Program-made: the position numbers and the translations under genes
The notes under the pieces: generated by a model
The model's database searches: none
What the model was told of the DNA's origin: nothing
Seen by the model: only the letters and a program-made list of their open reading frames with translations
Shown: positions 38,604 through 49,084 of the stretch, in pieces
How positions within the stretch are numbered: the stretch's first letter is position 1
Layout of the letters: each line of letters begins with the position of its first letter
From: Streptomyces coelicoflavus
GTDB taxonomy: Bacteria; Actinomycetota; Actinomycetes; Streptomycetales; Streptomycetaceae
Direction: 5' to 3'
DNA: 64,000 bases
Assembly: GCF_003112555.1 (NCBI RefSeq)
Contig: NZ_BEWB01000004.1
Span: 434,001-498,000, forward strand

Positions 38604-39917
38604 TCAGTCGAGCGCGTCCTCGATCGACGACAGCGGCAGTGCGAACAGCATGCGGCCGGACTGGGACCAGACCTCGCCGGTCCGCTCCGAGTAGGACAGC
38701 GAGCCCGCCGGTCCGCTCCAGCACTGCTGCGACCGGTCCGCGCCGCACTCCGAGGCCCGCGCGCCCTCCCGGTCCTGGCGCCACAGCGTCCCGCGTCCGT
38801 CCTGCCCGCCGGCCGCGCGTCCCAGGTACCAGTCGGTCCGGGCCGTGCCCGGCGGGTGGTACGACAGCACGCCGCCGACCTCGGCCGCCCCGGTCTCGTA
38901 CGCCTCCACCGCGTTCACGTGCCCGGTGGGGTCGGTGACGGGCAGCCCGCCGCGCTCGACGTCGGTGGTGGGGCGCAGCGCGTAGCGCCACAGCCGGGTG
39001 GGCCGGTCGCCGTCCGCGTCGACGTGCTCGCTCGCCACCAGGCTGTCGGGGGTCGTGCCGCGGTCCAGGGAGATCGCGCCGGGGCGGGCCGCGTCGTCGG
39101 TGTCGGGGAGCCGGTAGGAGGCGATGGCGGGGAGCACGTACCGGTGGCCGCCCGCCGCCCAGCCGCCGGGCACCCGGCCGACGGCGTCCGCCGCGGTGGT
39201 GGCGCGCTGGATGCGCTGCACGTCGTACACGTAGAGCGCGTCGCGGTCCCCGGCGCCCGCGGTGACCAGCAGCTTGTCCTGGTACCAGACCATGCCGGTG
39301 ACGGGGGAGGCGAGCCCCCGGTAGTCGTGGCCGCCGTCGACCGGGACGGCGAGGAGTGCCGAGGTGTAGCCGAGCCGGCCGGGGTCGTCGGCGTTGACGA
39401 AGGAGACCCGGGCGAGACCGCCCTGGGGCGTGCCGTCGTCGAGGGACCAGGCGGAGAGGATGACCCGGTGGCCGGCCCAGCGGCCGTCCTCCTCGGCCTC
39501 TCCCGAGGTGGTGACCGCGCCGGGGCGCCAGCCGTCGGTGTCGGCCTCGTCCCAGCAGTAGGCGCGGGTGGCGGCGGGGGAGACCGGCAGCGACTCGCGC
39601 TCCCCGGCCGTGCAGTCGGCCCCGTCGCGCAGCGTGCGGTCGGCGGAGTCCAGGACGGTGTCGACGCCCACCGGGTCGCCCATCGCGGCGGAGAGCCGGT
39701 CGAGCCATTCCGCCGGCACCCGGCGCTCGGTCAGCCGCAGCGCGTCGGTGTCGGCGGCGGAGGTGAGGGGCTTGAGGGTGCCGGGGTCGTCGGCGACCGT
39801 GGCCTGCGAGGCGCTGATCAGCGTGGCGGCACCCGTCAGCGCGAGGGCCGCGCCGGTCAGGGCGGCGCGCAGCGCCCTGCCCCGTCTGCGCCGGCGGTGT
39901 CTGCCGCGCTGCTTCAT
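38604..39917 (-). CDS. Secreted or membrane-anchored hypothetical protein
   Basis: This 437-aa protein has a very basic N-terminus (KQRGRHRRRRRGRALRAAL) followed by a hydrophobic segment (about 20-40) and a probable signal peptidase site near ISASQA. The rest is exported, rich in Trp/Gly/Asp and paired Cys (ADCTAG and RAYCWDEAD; ASECGADRSQQCWSG). Repeating WYQDKLLVTAG and LYVYDVQ segments look like beta-propeller blades, but I do not recognise a named family. GGAGG lies 5 nt before the ATG at 39917. Neighbours give no functional clue. Confidence 0.65.
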   Translation of the reverse strand: MKQRGRHRRRRRGRALRAALTGAALALTGAATLISASQATVADDPGTLKPLTSAADTDALRLTERRVPAEWLDRLSAAMGDPVGVDTVLDSADRTLRDGADCTAGERESLPVSPAATRAYCWDEADTDGWRPGAVTTSGEAEEDGRWAGHRVILSAWSLDDGTPQGGLARVSFVNADDPGRLGYTSALLAVPVDGGHDYRGLASPVTGMVWYQDKLLVTAGAGDRDALYVYDVQRIQRATTAADAVGRVPGGWAAGGHRYVLPAIASYRLPDTDDAARPGAISLDRGTTPDSLVASEHVDADGDRPTRLWRYALRPTTDVERGGLPVTDPTGHVNAVEAYETGAAEVGGVLSYHPPGTARTDWYLGRAAGGQDGRGTLWRQDREGARASECGADRSQQCWSGPAGSLSYSERTGEVWSQSGRMLFALPLSSIEDALD

Positions 39918-40061
39918 AGAACCTCCACGGACACCGGACCAACTGTGCTCGACGGTGGTCGCGTTGACCGAGGAGCGGATGAGGCGGTCCGTGGACGATG
40001 CTACGGCAGACGGGCGGCCCGGTGGACGCAGACGATGCAAATATGCGAAATCGACCCGTCT

Positions 40062-41345
40062 TTACAGTCGAACGGCCCGCCCCTCCACCACCGCCGGCGC
40101 CGTGGAGTGCGGGAGCAGGTCACGGGGGTCGGCCGGGAGCAGGACCTTGACCTCCGCGTCCTCGCAGAAACGATACGGCCGGTGCTCCAGGTAGGCCCCG
40201 AGGTACCTCCGCACCCGCGACATCTCGGCCCGAACCGTCACCGTGCGGGCCGGGTCGCCGAACATGTCCTCGGCCAGCCCGGCGGCACTGCGCCCACTGC
40301 GGTGCACCGCCAGCAGGTAGAGCAACTCCGCGTGCCGCGGGCTCAGTTCCCGCGCCCAGTCCTCCGCGCCCCCCAGTACCCGCACCGACCAGCGGCGCGG
40401 CTGCCCGAGGTCGATGACGATCCGGGTGGCGCCCTGCGGCACCGGCCCCGCCGTGGCCCGCACCAGCCAGCCCTCCGCCAGCGGCTCCACCGTGCACGCC
40501 CCGAACGCCGGCAGCCACCGCGCCCCCGCCTCCGGCGACTTGGGCAGCACCACCCGGTCCAGGTACGGCATCCCCGTCACCGCCGCCGTCCAGCCGTCCC
40601 GGTCCGCCACCAGCGCCCGCCCCTCCAGCCGGGCCAGCACCGGCGCCGCCACCGCCCGCAACCGCTCCAGGGACCGGGTGTGCAACTCCCGCAGCCGGGC
40701 CTCCGCCAGCTTGGCCACGGAGTCCACCCAGGCCAGCGTGGCCGGATGCATCGTCTCCAGCGGCCCGCTCACGTCGACCACACCGAGCAGCCGCCCGCTG
40801 CGCGGGTCGGTGATCGGCGCCCCGGCGCAGGTCCAGGTGGCCTGGGACCGGACGAAGTGCTCGGAGGCGAAGACCTGTACGGGCCGCCGGGTGACCGCGG
40901 GCGTCCCCACGCCGTTGGTGCCGACCACCTCCTCCCGCCAGTCCGCCCCGAGCTCGAAGCCGAGCCCGTCCGCCCGGCGCAGCACCCGCGCGCTGCCCTC
41001 CCGCCACAGCACCCGGCCGTCCTCGTCCGCGACCACCATGATGTGGTGGGCCACGTCCGCGACCGGCAGCAGCGCCTCCCGCAGCACCGGCAGGACGTGC
41101 CGCAGCTCCGAGGACGCGCGCCGCCGCCGTACCTCGTCCGGCGCCAGCAGCCCGGAGCGGAAGTCGTGCTCCGGATCGACGCCGCTGCGCAGCATCCGGT
41201 CCCAGGACTGCTCGATCACCGGCCGCGGCGCCACCGGAGCCCGCCCGCCGGAGAGTCTCGCGGAGCGGACCTCGCTGAGCATCCGGGCCGCGCGCGCCGT
41301 GTCGACGGCGGCGAACTGCGTCACGTCCATGGGCGAGAGCGCCAC
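40062..41345 (-). CDS. GAF domain transcriptional regulator
   Basis: This is a 427-aa protein. The N-terminal region has the AcoR-like hallmark VIEQSWDRMLRSGVDPEHD, then a GAF domain (about 75-230) with VVGTNGVGTPAVTRRPVQVF and CAGAPITDPRSGRLLGVVDV. There is no AAA+ ATPase or sigma-54 module. A C-terminal winged-helix region (ELSPRHAELLYLLAVHRSGR) follows instead of a Fis-type helix. Such actinobacterial regulators often control alcohol or aldehyde dehydrogenase genes. GTG 41345 has GGAAGGACGAGG upstream; ATG 41330 is the alternative. The target may be the adjacent acyl-CoA dehydrogenase. Confidence 0.8.
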   Translation of the reverse strand: MALSPMDVTQFAAVDTARAARMLSEVRSARLSGGRAPVAPRPVIEQSWDRMLRSGVDPEHDFRSGLLAPDEVRRRRASSELRHVLPVLREALLPVADVAHHIMVVADEDGRVLWREGSARVLRRADGLGFELGADWREEVVGTNGVGTPAVTRRPVQVFASEHFVRSQATWTCAGAPITDPRSGRLLGVVDVSGPLETMHPATLAWVDSVAKLAEARLRELHTRSLERLRAVAAPVLARLEGRALVADRDGWTAAVTGMPYLDRVVLPKSPEAGARWLPAFGACTVEPLAEGWLVRATAGPVPQGATRIVIDLGQPRRWSVRVLGGAEDWARELSPRHAELLYLLAVHRSGRSAAGLAEDMFGDPARTVTVRAEMSRVRRYLGAYLEHRPYRFCEDAEVKVLLPADPRDLLPHSTAPAVVEGRAVRL

Positions 41346-41428
41346 GGGACCTCGTCCTTCCGGAAGCCGAATGTTCGTCTCATAGTGACCGGTTGCCCAT
41401 GCCCGGCGGGCACGGTCCGCACACAGCC

Positions 41429-41460
41429 GACCGCAAGTTGCAACCCCCTGCAACCCTGGT
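41429..41460. promoter_or_regulatory. Repeated TGCAACCC motif upstream of the GAF regulator gene
   Basis: The sequence contains the 8-bp palindrome GTTGCAAC followed after a C run by a second TGCAACCC. Repeated TGCAA motifs are plausible binding sites for the GAF regulator's own product. The position is upstream of its gene and between two genes on the same strand. Confidence 0.3.
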
Positions 41461-41536
41461 GGACCGCCTCGCGGGTGTCCAAACTTGAACCACGCCGTCC
41501 CGAGCGGCGTACGCGGCCTGATCGGGCCCGTGTGGC

Positions 41537-41570
41537 GGGGGTGGTGCCGTGTCGGCGCAGCACCACCCCC
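41537..41570 (-). terminator. 11-bp hairpin after the acyl-CoA dehydrogenase gene
   Basis: GGGGGTGGTGC (41537-41547) pairs with GCACCACCCCC (41560-41570) around a 12-base loop, extendable by TGGC/GCCA with a small bulge. It begins 17 bases past the dehydrogenase stop on the minus strand. Confidence 0.75.
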
Positions 41571-41587
41571 GCGCCACGCGGCCGGGA

Positions 41588-43231
41588 TCAGGCCACCGGC
41601 CGGGCCCGCTCCACCACCGCCGCCAGGTCGAGCGTGGGCGGCAGCGTGCCGAAGGCCGCGCCCCCGTCGCCGCCCAGCCGCGAGGCGCAGAACGCGTCGG
41701 CGACCTCGGCCGGCGCGTACCGCACCAGCAGCGCGCCCTGGAGCACCAGCGCCAGCCGCTCCGCCAGCAGCCGCGCCCGCCCCTCGGCGGCCGCGAGGTC
41801 GGCCAGCTCCGTCAGCAGCCCCCGGATCGCCGCGTCCAGCCGGTGATCGGCCCCGCGCGCGGCGCCCACCTCCGTCAGATACGCGTCCAGTGCCGCGGGC
41901 TCCCGCTCCAGCGCCCGCAGCACCTCCAGTGCCTGCACGTTCCCGGCGCCCTCCCAGACCGAGTTCAACGGCGACTCGCGCACCAGGCGGGGCATCCCGG
42001 ACTCCTCGACGTACCCGTTGCCGCCCAGGCACTCGGCCGCCTCCACCACGACCGGCGCACACCGCTTGGCCACCCAGTACTTGGCCGCGGGCACCGCGAG
42101 CCGCAGCAGCGCCCGCTCCCGCTCGTCCCCGGCCTCCGCGGCGTCGCAGGCCGCCGCGAGCCGCATCCCGAGCACCGTGGCCGCCTCCGACTCGAGCGCG
42201 AGATCCGCCAGGACGTTGCGCATCAGCGGCTTGTCGGCGAGCTTCCCGCCGAAGGCCTCCCGGTAGGCGCAGTGGTGCACCGCCTGCGCCACCGCCTGCC
42301 GCATCAGCCCCGCCGACCCCAGCACGCAGTCCAGCCGCGTCGCCTCCGCCATCCCGGCGACGGCGGCCGTCCCGCGCCCCTCCTCGCCGACCCGGCGCGC
42401 CCAGGTCCCGGCGAACTCGACCTCCGCCGAGGCGTTGGACCGGTTGCCCAGCTTGTCCTTGAGCCGCTGGATCAGGAACGCGTTGCGGGTGCCGTCCGCC
42501 AGCACGCGCGGCACCAGGAAGCAGGTCGGCCCTCCACGAGCCCGGGCCAGCACCAGGAAGCCGTCCGACATCGGCGCCGAGCAGAACCACTTGTGCCCGG
42601 TCAGCTCGTACGTCCCGTCCTCGGCCAGCGGCCGCGCCGACGTGGTGTTCGCCCGCAGGTCGCTGCCGCCCTGCTTCTCCGTCAGGCCCGTCCCGAACAG
42701 CACCCCGGCCTTCAGCCGGGCCGGCCGCAGCCCCCGGTCGTAGACCCGGGAGGTCAGCAGGGGCTCCCACTCGGCGGCCAGCCCCGGGTCGGCGCGCAGG
42801 ACGGGCACCGCCGCGTGGGTCGTGGACAGGGGGCCGCAGACGCCCGCCTCCACCTGGGTCCACAGGACGAACCCCGCCGCACGCCGTACGTGCCCGCCCG
42901 GCCGCGACCGGGCGTCGGTCAGCCCCGCCGAGACGCCCTTGCCGAGCAGCCGGTGCCAGGAGGGGTGGAAGTCGACCTCGTCGACGCGGTGGCCGTACCG
43001 GTCGTGGGTGCGCAGCACCGGGGGATGCGCGTCGGCCTGCGCACCCCACTCCTGGGTCTGCGGCGCCCCGCAGCCGCGGCCCGTCCCGGACAGCTCCGCG
43101 ACCGCCTCCTCGCGCAGCTCCGCCGCCAGATGCCGCTCGACGGCCTCCGTCAGGGCCCGGTCGGCGGCGAACACGTCGTAGCCGGTCAGCGGCGGCGCCT
43201 GATTCGTCACGGTGTGGGTACTGCCTGCCAT
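41588..43231 (-). CDS. AidB-like acyl-CoA dehydrogenase
   Basis: This 547-aa flavoprotein has the length and layout of the AidB/isovaleryl-CoA dehydrogenase-related subgroup (E. coli AidB is about 541 aa). Motifs are LFGTGLTEKQGGSDLRANTT, HKWFCSAPMSDGFLVLA, RLKDKLGNRSNASAEVEF (Arg-rich insertion) and AAECLGGNGYVEESGMPRL. AidB binds DNA and is linked to the alkylation response, but many actinobacterial members may be metabolic. The ATG at 43231 is used. The GAF regulator gene lies downstream on the same strand beyond a hairpin. Confidence 0.85.
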   Translation of the reverse strand: MAGSTHTVTNQAPPLTGYDVFAADRALTEAVERHLAAELREEAVAELSGTGRGCGAPQTQEWGAQADAHPPVLRTHDRYGHRVDEVDFHPSWHRLLGKGVSAGLTDARSRPGGHVRRAAGFVLWTQVEAGVCGPLSTTHAAVPVLRADPGLAAEWEPLLTSRVYDRGLRPARLKAGVLFGTGLTEKQGGSDLRANTTSARPLAEDGTYELTGHKWFCSAPMSDGFLVLARARGGPTCFLVPRVLADGTRNAFLIQRLKDKLGNRSNASAEVEFAGTWARRVGEEGRGTAAVAGMAEATRLDCVLGSAGLMRQAVAQAVHHCAYREAFGGKLADKPLMRNVLADLALESEAATVLGMRLAAACDAAEAGDERERALLRLAVPAAKYWVAKRCAPVVVEAAECLGGNGYVEESGMPRLVRESPLNSVWEGAGNVQALEVLRALEREPAALDAYLTEVGAARGADHRLDAAIRGLLTELADLAAAEGRARLLAERLALVLQGALLVRYAPAEVADAFCASRLGGDGGAAFGTLPPTLDLAAVVERARPVA

Positions 43232-43332
43232 GGACGTGAACCTACCCTGCCCCGGGGCCGCGGCGGACCCGGTCCGGGATCACCGGGCGTCCGTGGATGA
43301 GTGCCACCCCGAGCGCCGGATACCTTTAGGGC

Positions 43333-44511
43333 GTGCAGCCAGCAAGTGACTCCCCCGAACGGCCCTCGGGCCGGCTCCACCGTGCCCGAGTTCTGTACCG
43401 GAACGTCTCCAAACGCAGGACCGCCTGGCTGCTGCTCAAGGACACGGTCAACTCGTGCATGGAGTACCGCATCCTCGGCCTCGCCGCCGAAGCCGCGTTC
43501 TTCACCCTGCTCTCGGTGCCGCCCCTGCTGCTGAGCCTCCTCGGGCTGCTCGGCTACGTCGACTCCTGGATCGGCGCCGACACCACCGAGAGCCTGCGCA
43601 CCAACATCCTGGACGCCTCCCGCGCGGTGCTCTCCGAGAAGGGCGTCAAGCAGATCACCGAGCCGATCCTGGACGACGTGATGAAGGGCGGCCGGCCCGA
43701 CGTCATCTCCATCGGCTTCCTGTTCGCCCTGTGGTCGGGCTCCCGAGCGGTGAACGTCTTCATCGACACCATCACCGTGATGTACGGCCTCGACGGCGTC
43801 CGGGGCATCGTCAGGACCCGCCTGATGGCCTTCCTCCTCTTCATCGTCGCCCTGCTGATCGGGTCGATCGCGCTGCCGCTGATGGTGGCGGGACCGGACG
43901 CCGTGGTGCGGGTGGTGCCCTGGTCGACGACGGTCGTGCAGGTCCTGTACTGGCCGGTCGTCATCATCCTGTCCGTGGCCTTCCTGACCACGCTGTACCA
44001 CGTGTCCGTGCCCGTGCGTTCCCCGTGGATCGAGGACGTCCCCGGCGCGCTGGTCGCCCTCGCCATGTGGGTGCTGGGCAGCTTCCTGCTGCGCATCTAC
44101 CTCACCAGCACCGTCGAGGGCCCCACCATCTACGGCTCCCTGGCCGCGCCCGTCGCCGTACTGCTGTGGATCGGCGTGTCCGCGTTCGCGGTGCTCGTCG
44201 GCGCGGCGGTCAACGCGGCCATCGACCGGGTGTGGCCGGCCGCCGCCACCGCGGCCGCCCGCGAGGCCAACGAGCGGCTGCGCCAGGCCCAGGTCGCCGA
44301 ATACGTGGCCCGCACCTCCGCGAACGGCGAGGGCGACCCGGACATGCCCTCCGAGTTCCCGGAACGCTGGTCCCGCTTCCTGCCGCCCGAGGACGTCACG
44401 GCCCGCCTGCGCACCCACCCGAAGAGCGCGCCGCCCGCGCACCACAACCACCATGACGGCGGTCACGGGCACGGGCACGGCCACGGCCACGACAAGCCCG
44501 AGGCCTCCTAG
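43333..44511 (+). CDS. YihY/BrkB family membrane protein with His-rich tail
   Basis: This 392-aa protein has about six membrane segments, beginning ILGLAAEAAFFTLLSVPPLL (the family signature). It continues with ISIGFLFALWSGSRAVNVFI and LLWIGVSAFAVLVGAAVNAA. The family was once called ribonuclease BN but is now considered a membrane protein of unknown activity. The C-terminal about 25 residues contain a HHNHHDGGHGHGHGHGHD tail likely to bind Ni, Zn or Cu. TACCTT lies 7 nt before the GTG at 43333, and there is no Shine-Dalgarno, so it is probably leaderless. Confidence 0.85.
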   Translation: MQPASDSPERPSGRLHRARVLYRNVSKRRTAWLLLKDTVNSCMEYRILGLAAEAAFFTLLSVPPLLLSLLGLLGYVDSWIGADTTESLRTNILDASRAVLSEKGVKQITEPILDDVMKGGRPDVISIGFLFALWSGSRAVNVFIDTITVMYGLDGVRGIVRTRLMAFLLFIVALLIGSIALPLMVAGPDAVVRVVPWSTTVVQVLYWPVVIILSVAFLTTLYHVSVPVRSPWIEDVPGALVALAMWVLGSFLLRIYLTSTVEGPTIYGSLAAPVAVLLWIGVSAFAVLVGAAVNAAIDRVWPAAATAAAREANERLRQAQVAEYVARTSANGEGDPDMPSEFPERWSRFLPPEDVTARLRTHPKSAPPAHHNHHDGGHGHGHGHGHDKPEAS

Positions 44512-44532
44512 TACGCCTGTCGAGGGGCGGGC

Positions 44533-45455
44533 TCAGCGGCCGGTCAGCTCGTGGCGCGCCCGGGCCGCCGCGCCCAGCGGCACGGCGTCGTTGCCCAGAG
44601 CCGCCCGCAGCAGTTTGACGGGGTGCCCGCTGATCGGCGGTTCCGCGGCGAGCCGTTCCTGGATCAGCGGTTCGAGCAGTGTCCAGGCGCCGCTGACGCC
44701 GCCCCCGACCACGACCGTGCCGATGTCGACGAGGCCGGCGGTCATCACGATCGCGCGCGCGATCCCGGCCCCCGCCGCCGCGTACACGGCACGGGCGTCC
44801 GCGTCCCCGGCCCGGGCCGCGTCGGCCACCTCGCGTGCGGTCAGCTCCCGCCCGGTGCGCTCGCCGTAGCGCGCCCGCAGGGACCGGGCGGAGGCCAGCG
44901 TCTCCAGGTGGCCCCGGCCCCCGCAGGTGCACGGCAGGTCGCCGAAACCGGGGACGTGGCCGATCTCGCCGGCCGCGCCGTGGGCTCCGGTGCGCAGCTC
45001 TCCGCCCGTCCACAGCGCCCCGCCGACGCCGGTGCCCAGGGTCATGCCGAGGACGTCCTCCTCGCCCGCCGCCGCGCCGCACGCGATCTCGCCGCGCAGG
45101 AACGCGTTGACGTCGTTGTCGAGGAAGGCGGGCACACCCAGCGCGGTCCGCAGGGCGGCGGTCACGGGGAAGCCGGCCCAGTCGGTGAAGGAGTCGCTCG
45201 CCACCAGGACGTGACCGGAGGCGGCGTCCACCACTCCGGCGGCGCCGACCCCCACGGCGGCCAGCCGTCCCGGCGTGCGCGCCCGTACGACGGCGAGCGC
45301 GTCGAGTGCGGCGGCGATCATCGCCCGGCCGCCGCGGCCGGCCGGAGTGGCCGTCTCCGCACGGTCGAGCACCGTCAGTTCCCCGTCGCAGAGCACCACC
45401 TGGGTGCTGGTGCCGCCGATGTCCACCCCGGCGAAGACCGGCGTGTCGTGCCTGC

Positions 45456-45459
<4 letters not shown>
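44533..45459 (-). CDS. ROK family sugar kinase-like protein
   Basis: This 308-aa protein has an N-terminal phosphate loop AGVDIGGTSTQVVL, catalytic FLDNDVNAFLRGE (Asp about 105) and LGTGVGGALWTGG. The structural zinc site normally reads CxCGxxGCxE but here is CTCGGRGHLE, with His in place of the third Cys. It probably phosphorylates glucose, N-acetylglucosamine or a related sugar. It is translationally coupled (GTGA) to the end of a peptide-type ABC transporter operon, suggesting that the imported ligand contains a sugar. The GTG start is at 45459. Confidence 0.87.
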
Positions 45460-47173
<1,714 letters not shown>

Positions 47174-47177
<4 letters not shown>

Positions 47178-48067
47178 GCGCGCCCCCTCACGTCGAATGC
47201 GTCCCGGAGTCCGTCTCCGATCGCGTTGAACGCCCACACCACCAGGATGATGGCGAGGCCGGGTGGCACGATCAGCCACCAGTAGCCCGAGTAGGCGGCG
47301 GTCATTCCCGTGGAGAGCATGCCGCCCCAGTCGGTGGACGGGGGCTGGACGCCCAGACCGAGGTAGGAGACGTAGGCCACCAGCAGGATCGCGTCGGCGA
47401 TCTGGAAGGTGGCCGCCACGATGACGGTCGACACCGAGTTCGGCAGGATGTGCCGGACGATGGCCCGCCCGTGGCCGCCGCCGATCGCGCGGAGGGTGAG
47501 GACGAAGTCCCGGTTCTTCAGCGTCAGGGTCTCCGCCCGCACCAGCCGCGAGGGCACCAGCCAGGAGATGAGGCCGAGGATGAGGACCAGGCCGGTCAGG
47601 TCCGGGGTGGTGATCGCGGAGACCACCAGCAGGATGAACAGGGCGGGGATGGCGATGCCCGCGTCCACCACGCGCATCATCACCGCGTCGATCCAGCCGC
47701 CCGCGTATCCGGCCGCGGCGCCCCACAGGGTGCCGATGACCGTGGCGAGGACACCGGCCGACAGACCGACGATCAGGGACACCTTGCCGCCGTACATCAG
47801 CCGGCCCAGCTCGTCGTGGCCGACCGCGTCGGTGCCGAGCCAGTGGGCGCCGCTCGGCGACTGGTTGACCTGCTGGAGCAGCGTGTGCGTCTGGTCGGTC
47901 TCGTAGACCAGCGGGCCCACGAAGCAGAACAGCACGAAGAACACCACCACGCCGAGCCCCACCACGGCGAGGCGGTTGCGCAGGAAGCGGCGGACCGCGA
48001 GCCGGGTGCCGGAGACGGCGGGCGCGGGCTTCGACTCGAGCCCGTCCAGGGAGGCGAGGGAGCTCAT
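47174..48067 (-). CDS. Peptide-type ABC transporter permease (DppC-like)
   Basis: This 297-aa permease has an N-terminal soluble stretch, a first membrane segment (LAVVGLGVVVFFVLFCFVGP) and the GTDAVGHDELGRLMYGG motif typical of DppC/OppC. It also has the EAA-type loop LRAIGGGHGRAIVRHILPN. It forms the channel with the preceding DppB-like permease. ATGA overlaps join it to both neighbours. Confidence 0.92.
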
Positions 48068-49023
48068 GACCGGCCTGCCTTCACTCGGGGGTCGATGACG
48101 CGCTGCAGGATGTCGGCCAGGAGGGTGCCGGTCACCGTGGCGATCGAGATGACCAGGACGCATCCCAGCAGCACGGGATAGTCGGAGGACTGGGCGGCGG
48201 TCCAGAACAGCAGGCCCATCCCGGGGTAGTTGAAGAGCTGCTCCACCACCAGCGCGCCGCCGAAGAGGACCGGTACGTAGTAGCCGAGCATGGCCACCAC
48301 GGGGGTCAGCGAGTTGCGGAAGACGTGCCGCGTCAGGATGGCCCGGGGGCGGGTGCCGCCGGCCCGCGCCGTGCGCACGTAGTCCTCGGTCAGGTTCTCC
48401 AGCGTGGCCGAGCGCATGTAGCGGCTGAAGACGGCGACCATCGTGGCCGCGCCCGCCACCACCGGCAGCACCAGTCCCTGGGGCTGGGCGAGGATGTCGG
48501 CGACGCTGTTGCCCTGGGGTGCCTGGGCCGGGAACCAGGGCAGGACCTGGCTGAAGACGAGGACCAGGATCAGCCCGAGGAAGTACACGGGGGTGGAGTA
48601 GGCGATGAAGCTGAGCGTGGTGATGACGTAGTCGGCCGGCTTGTTGCGGCGGACCGCCTGCCACACGCCGAGCGGCACCGCGAACAGCAGGCCGATGACG
48701 GCCGACAGGACGGTCAGCAGCAGCGTCTTCGGCAGCCGCTCGGTGATCAGCTGGGAGACGGGTTCGTTGAGGGTGTAGGACATGCCGAGGTCGCCGTGGA
48801 CCAGCTGGTTCAGGAAGTACAGGTACTGAACCGGCAGCGGCTTGTCGAGCCCCTGTTCGTGGTTGAAGGCGGCGATCTGCGAGGCGGTGGCCTGCGGGCC
48901 GAGGATGCCGCGGGCCGGCCCCCCGGGCAGGGCGTGCAGCAGGCAGAACACCACGACGGTCACGAGGAGGACCACCGCCAGGGCCTGGAGGACCCGCCTG
49001 ATCAGGAAGGAGTAAGTGCTCAT
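48064..49023 (-). CDS. Peptide-type ABC transporter permease (DppB-like)
   Basis: This 319-aa permease starts YSFLIRRVLQALAVVLLVTV and has the family's extracytoplasmic loop (LHALPGGPARGI, then LDKPLPVQYLYFLNQLVHGD) and docking loop VRTARAGGTRPRAILTRHVF. It is the first permease of the operon, 61 bp after the binding-protein gene, which allows separate mRNA processing or stoichiometry control. Confidence 0.92.
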   Translation of the reverse strand: MSTYSFLIRRVLQALAVVLLVTVVVFCLLHALPGGPARGILGPQATASQIAAFNHEQGLDKPLPVQYLYFLNQLVHGDLGMSYTLNEPVSQLITERLPKTLLLTVLSAVIGLLFAVPLGVWQAVRRNKPADYVITTLSFIAYSTPVYFLGLILVLVFSQVLPWFPAQAPQGNSVADILAQPQGLVLPVVAGAATMVAVFSRYMRSATLENLTEDYVRTARAGGTRPRAILTRHVFRNSLTPVVAMLGYYVPVLFGGALVVEQLFNYPGMGLLFWTAAQSSDYPVLLGCVLVISIATVTGTLLADILQRVIDPRVKAGRS

Positions 49024-49084
49024 GGTTTTCCGGGTGGCTGGATGCGGACGGGGCGGCTGCGGGTGAGGCGGACCGGGCCCGGGC

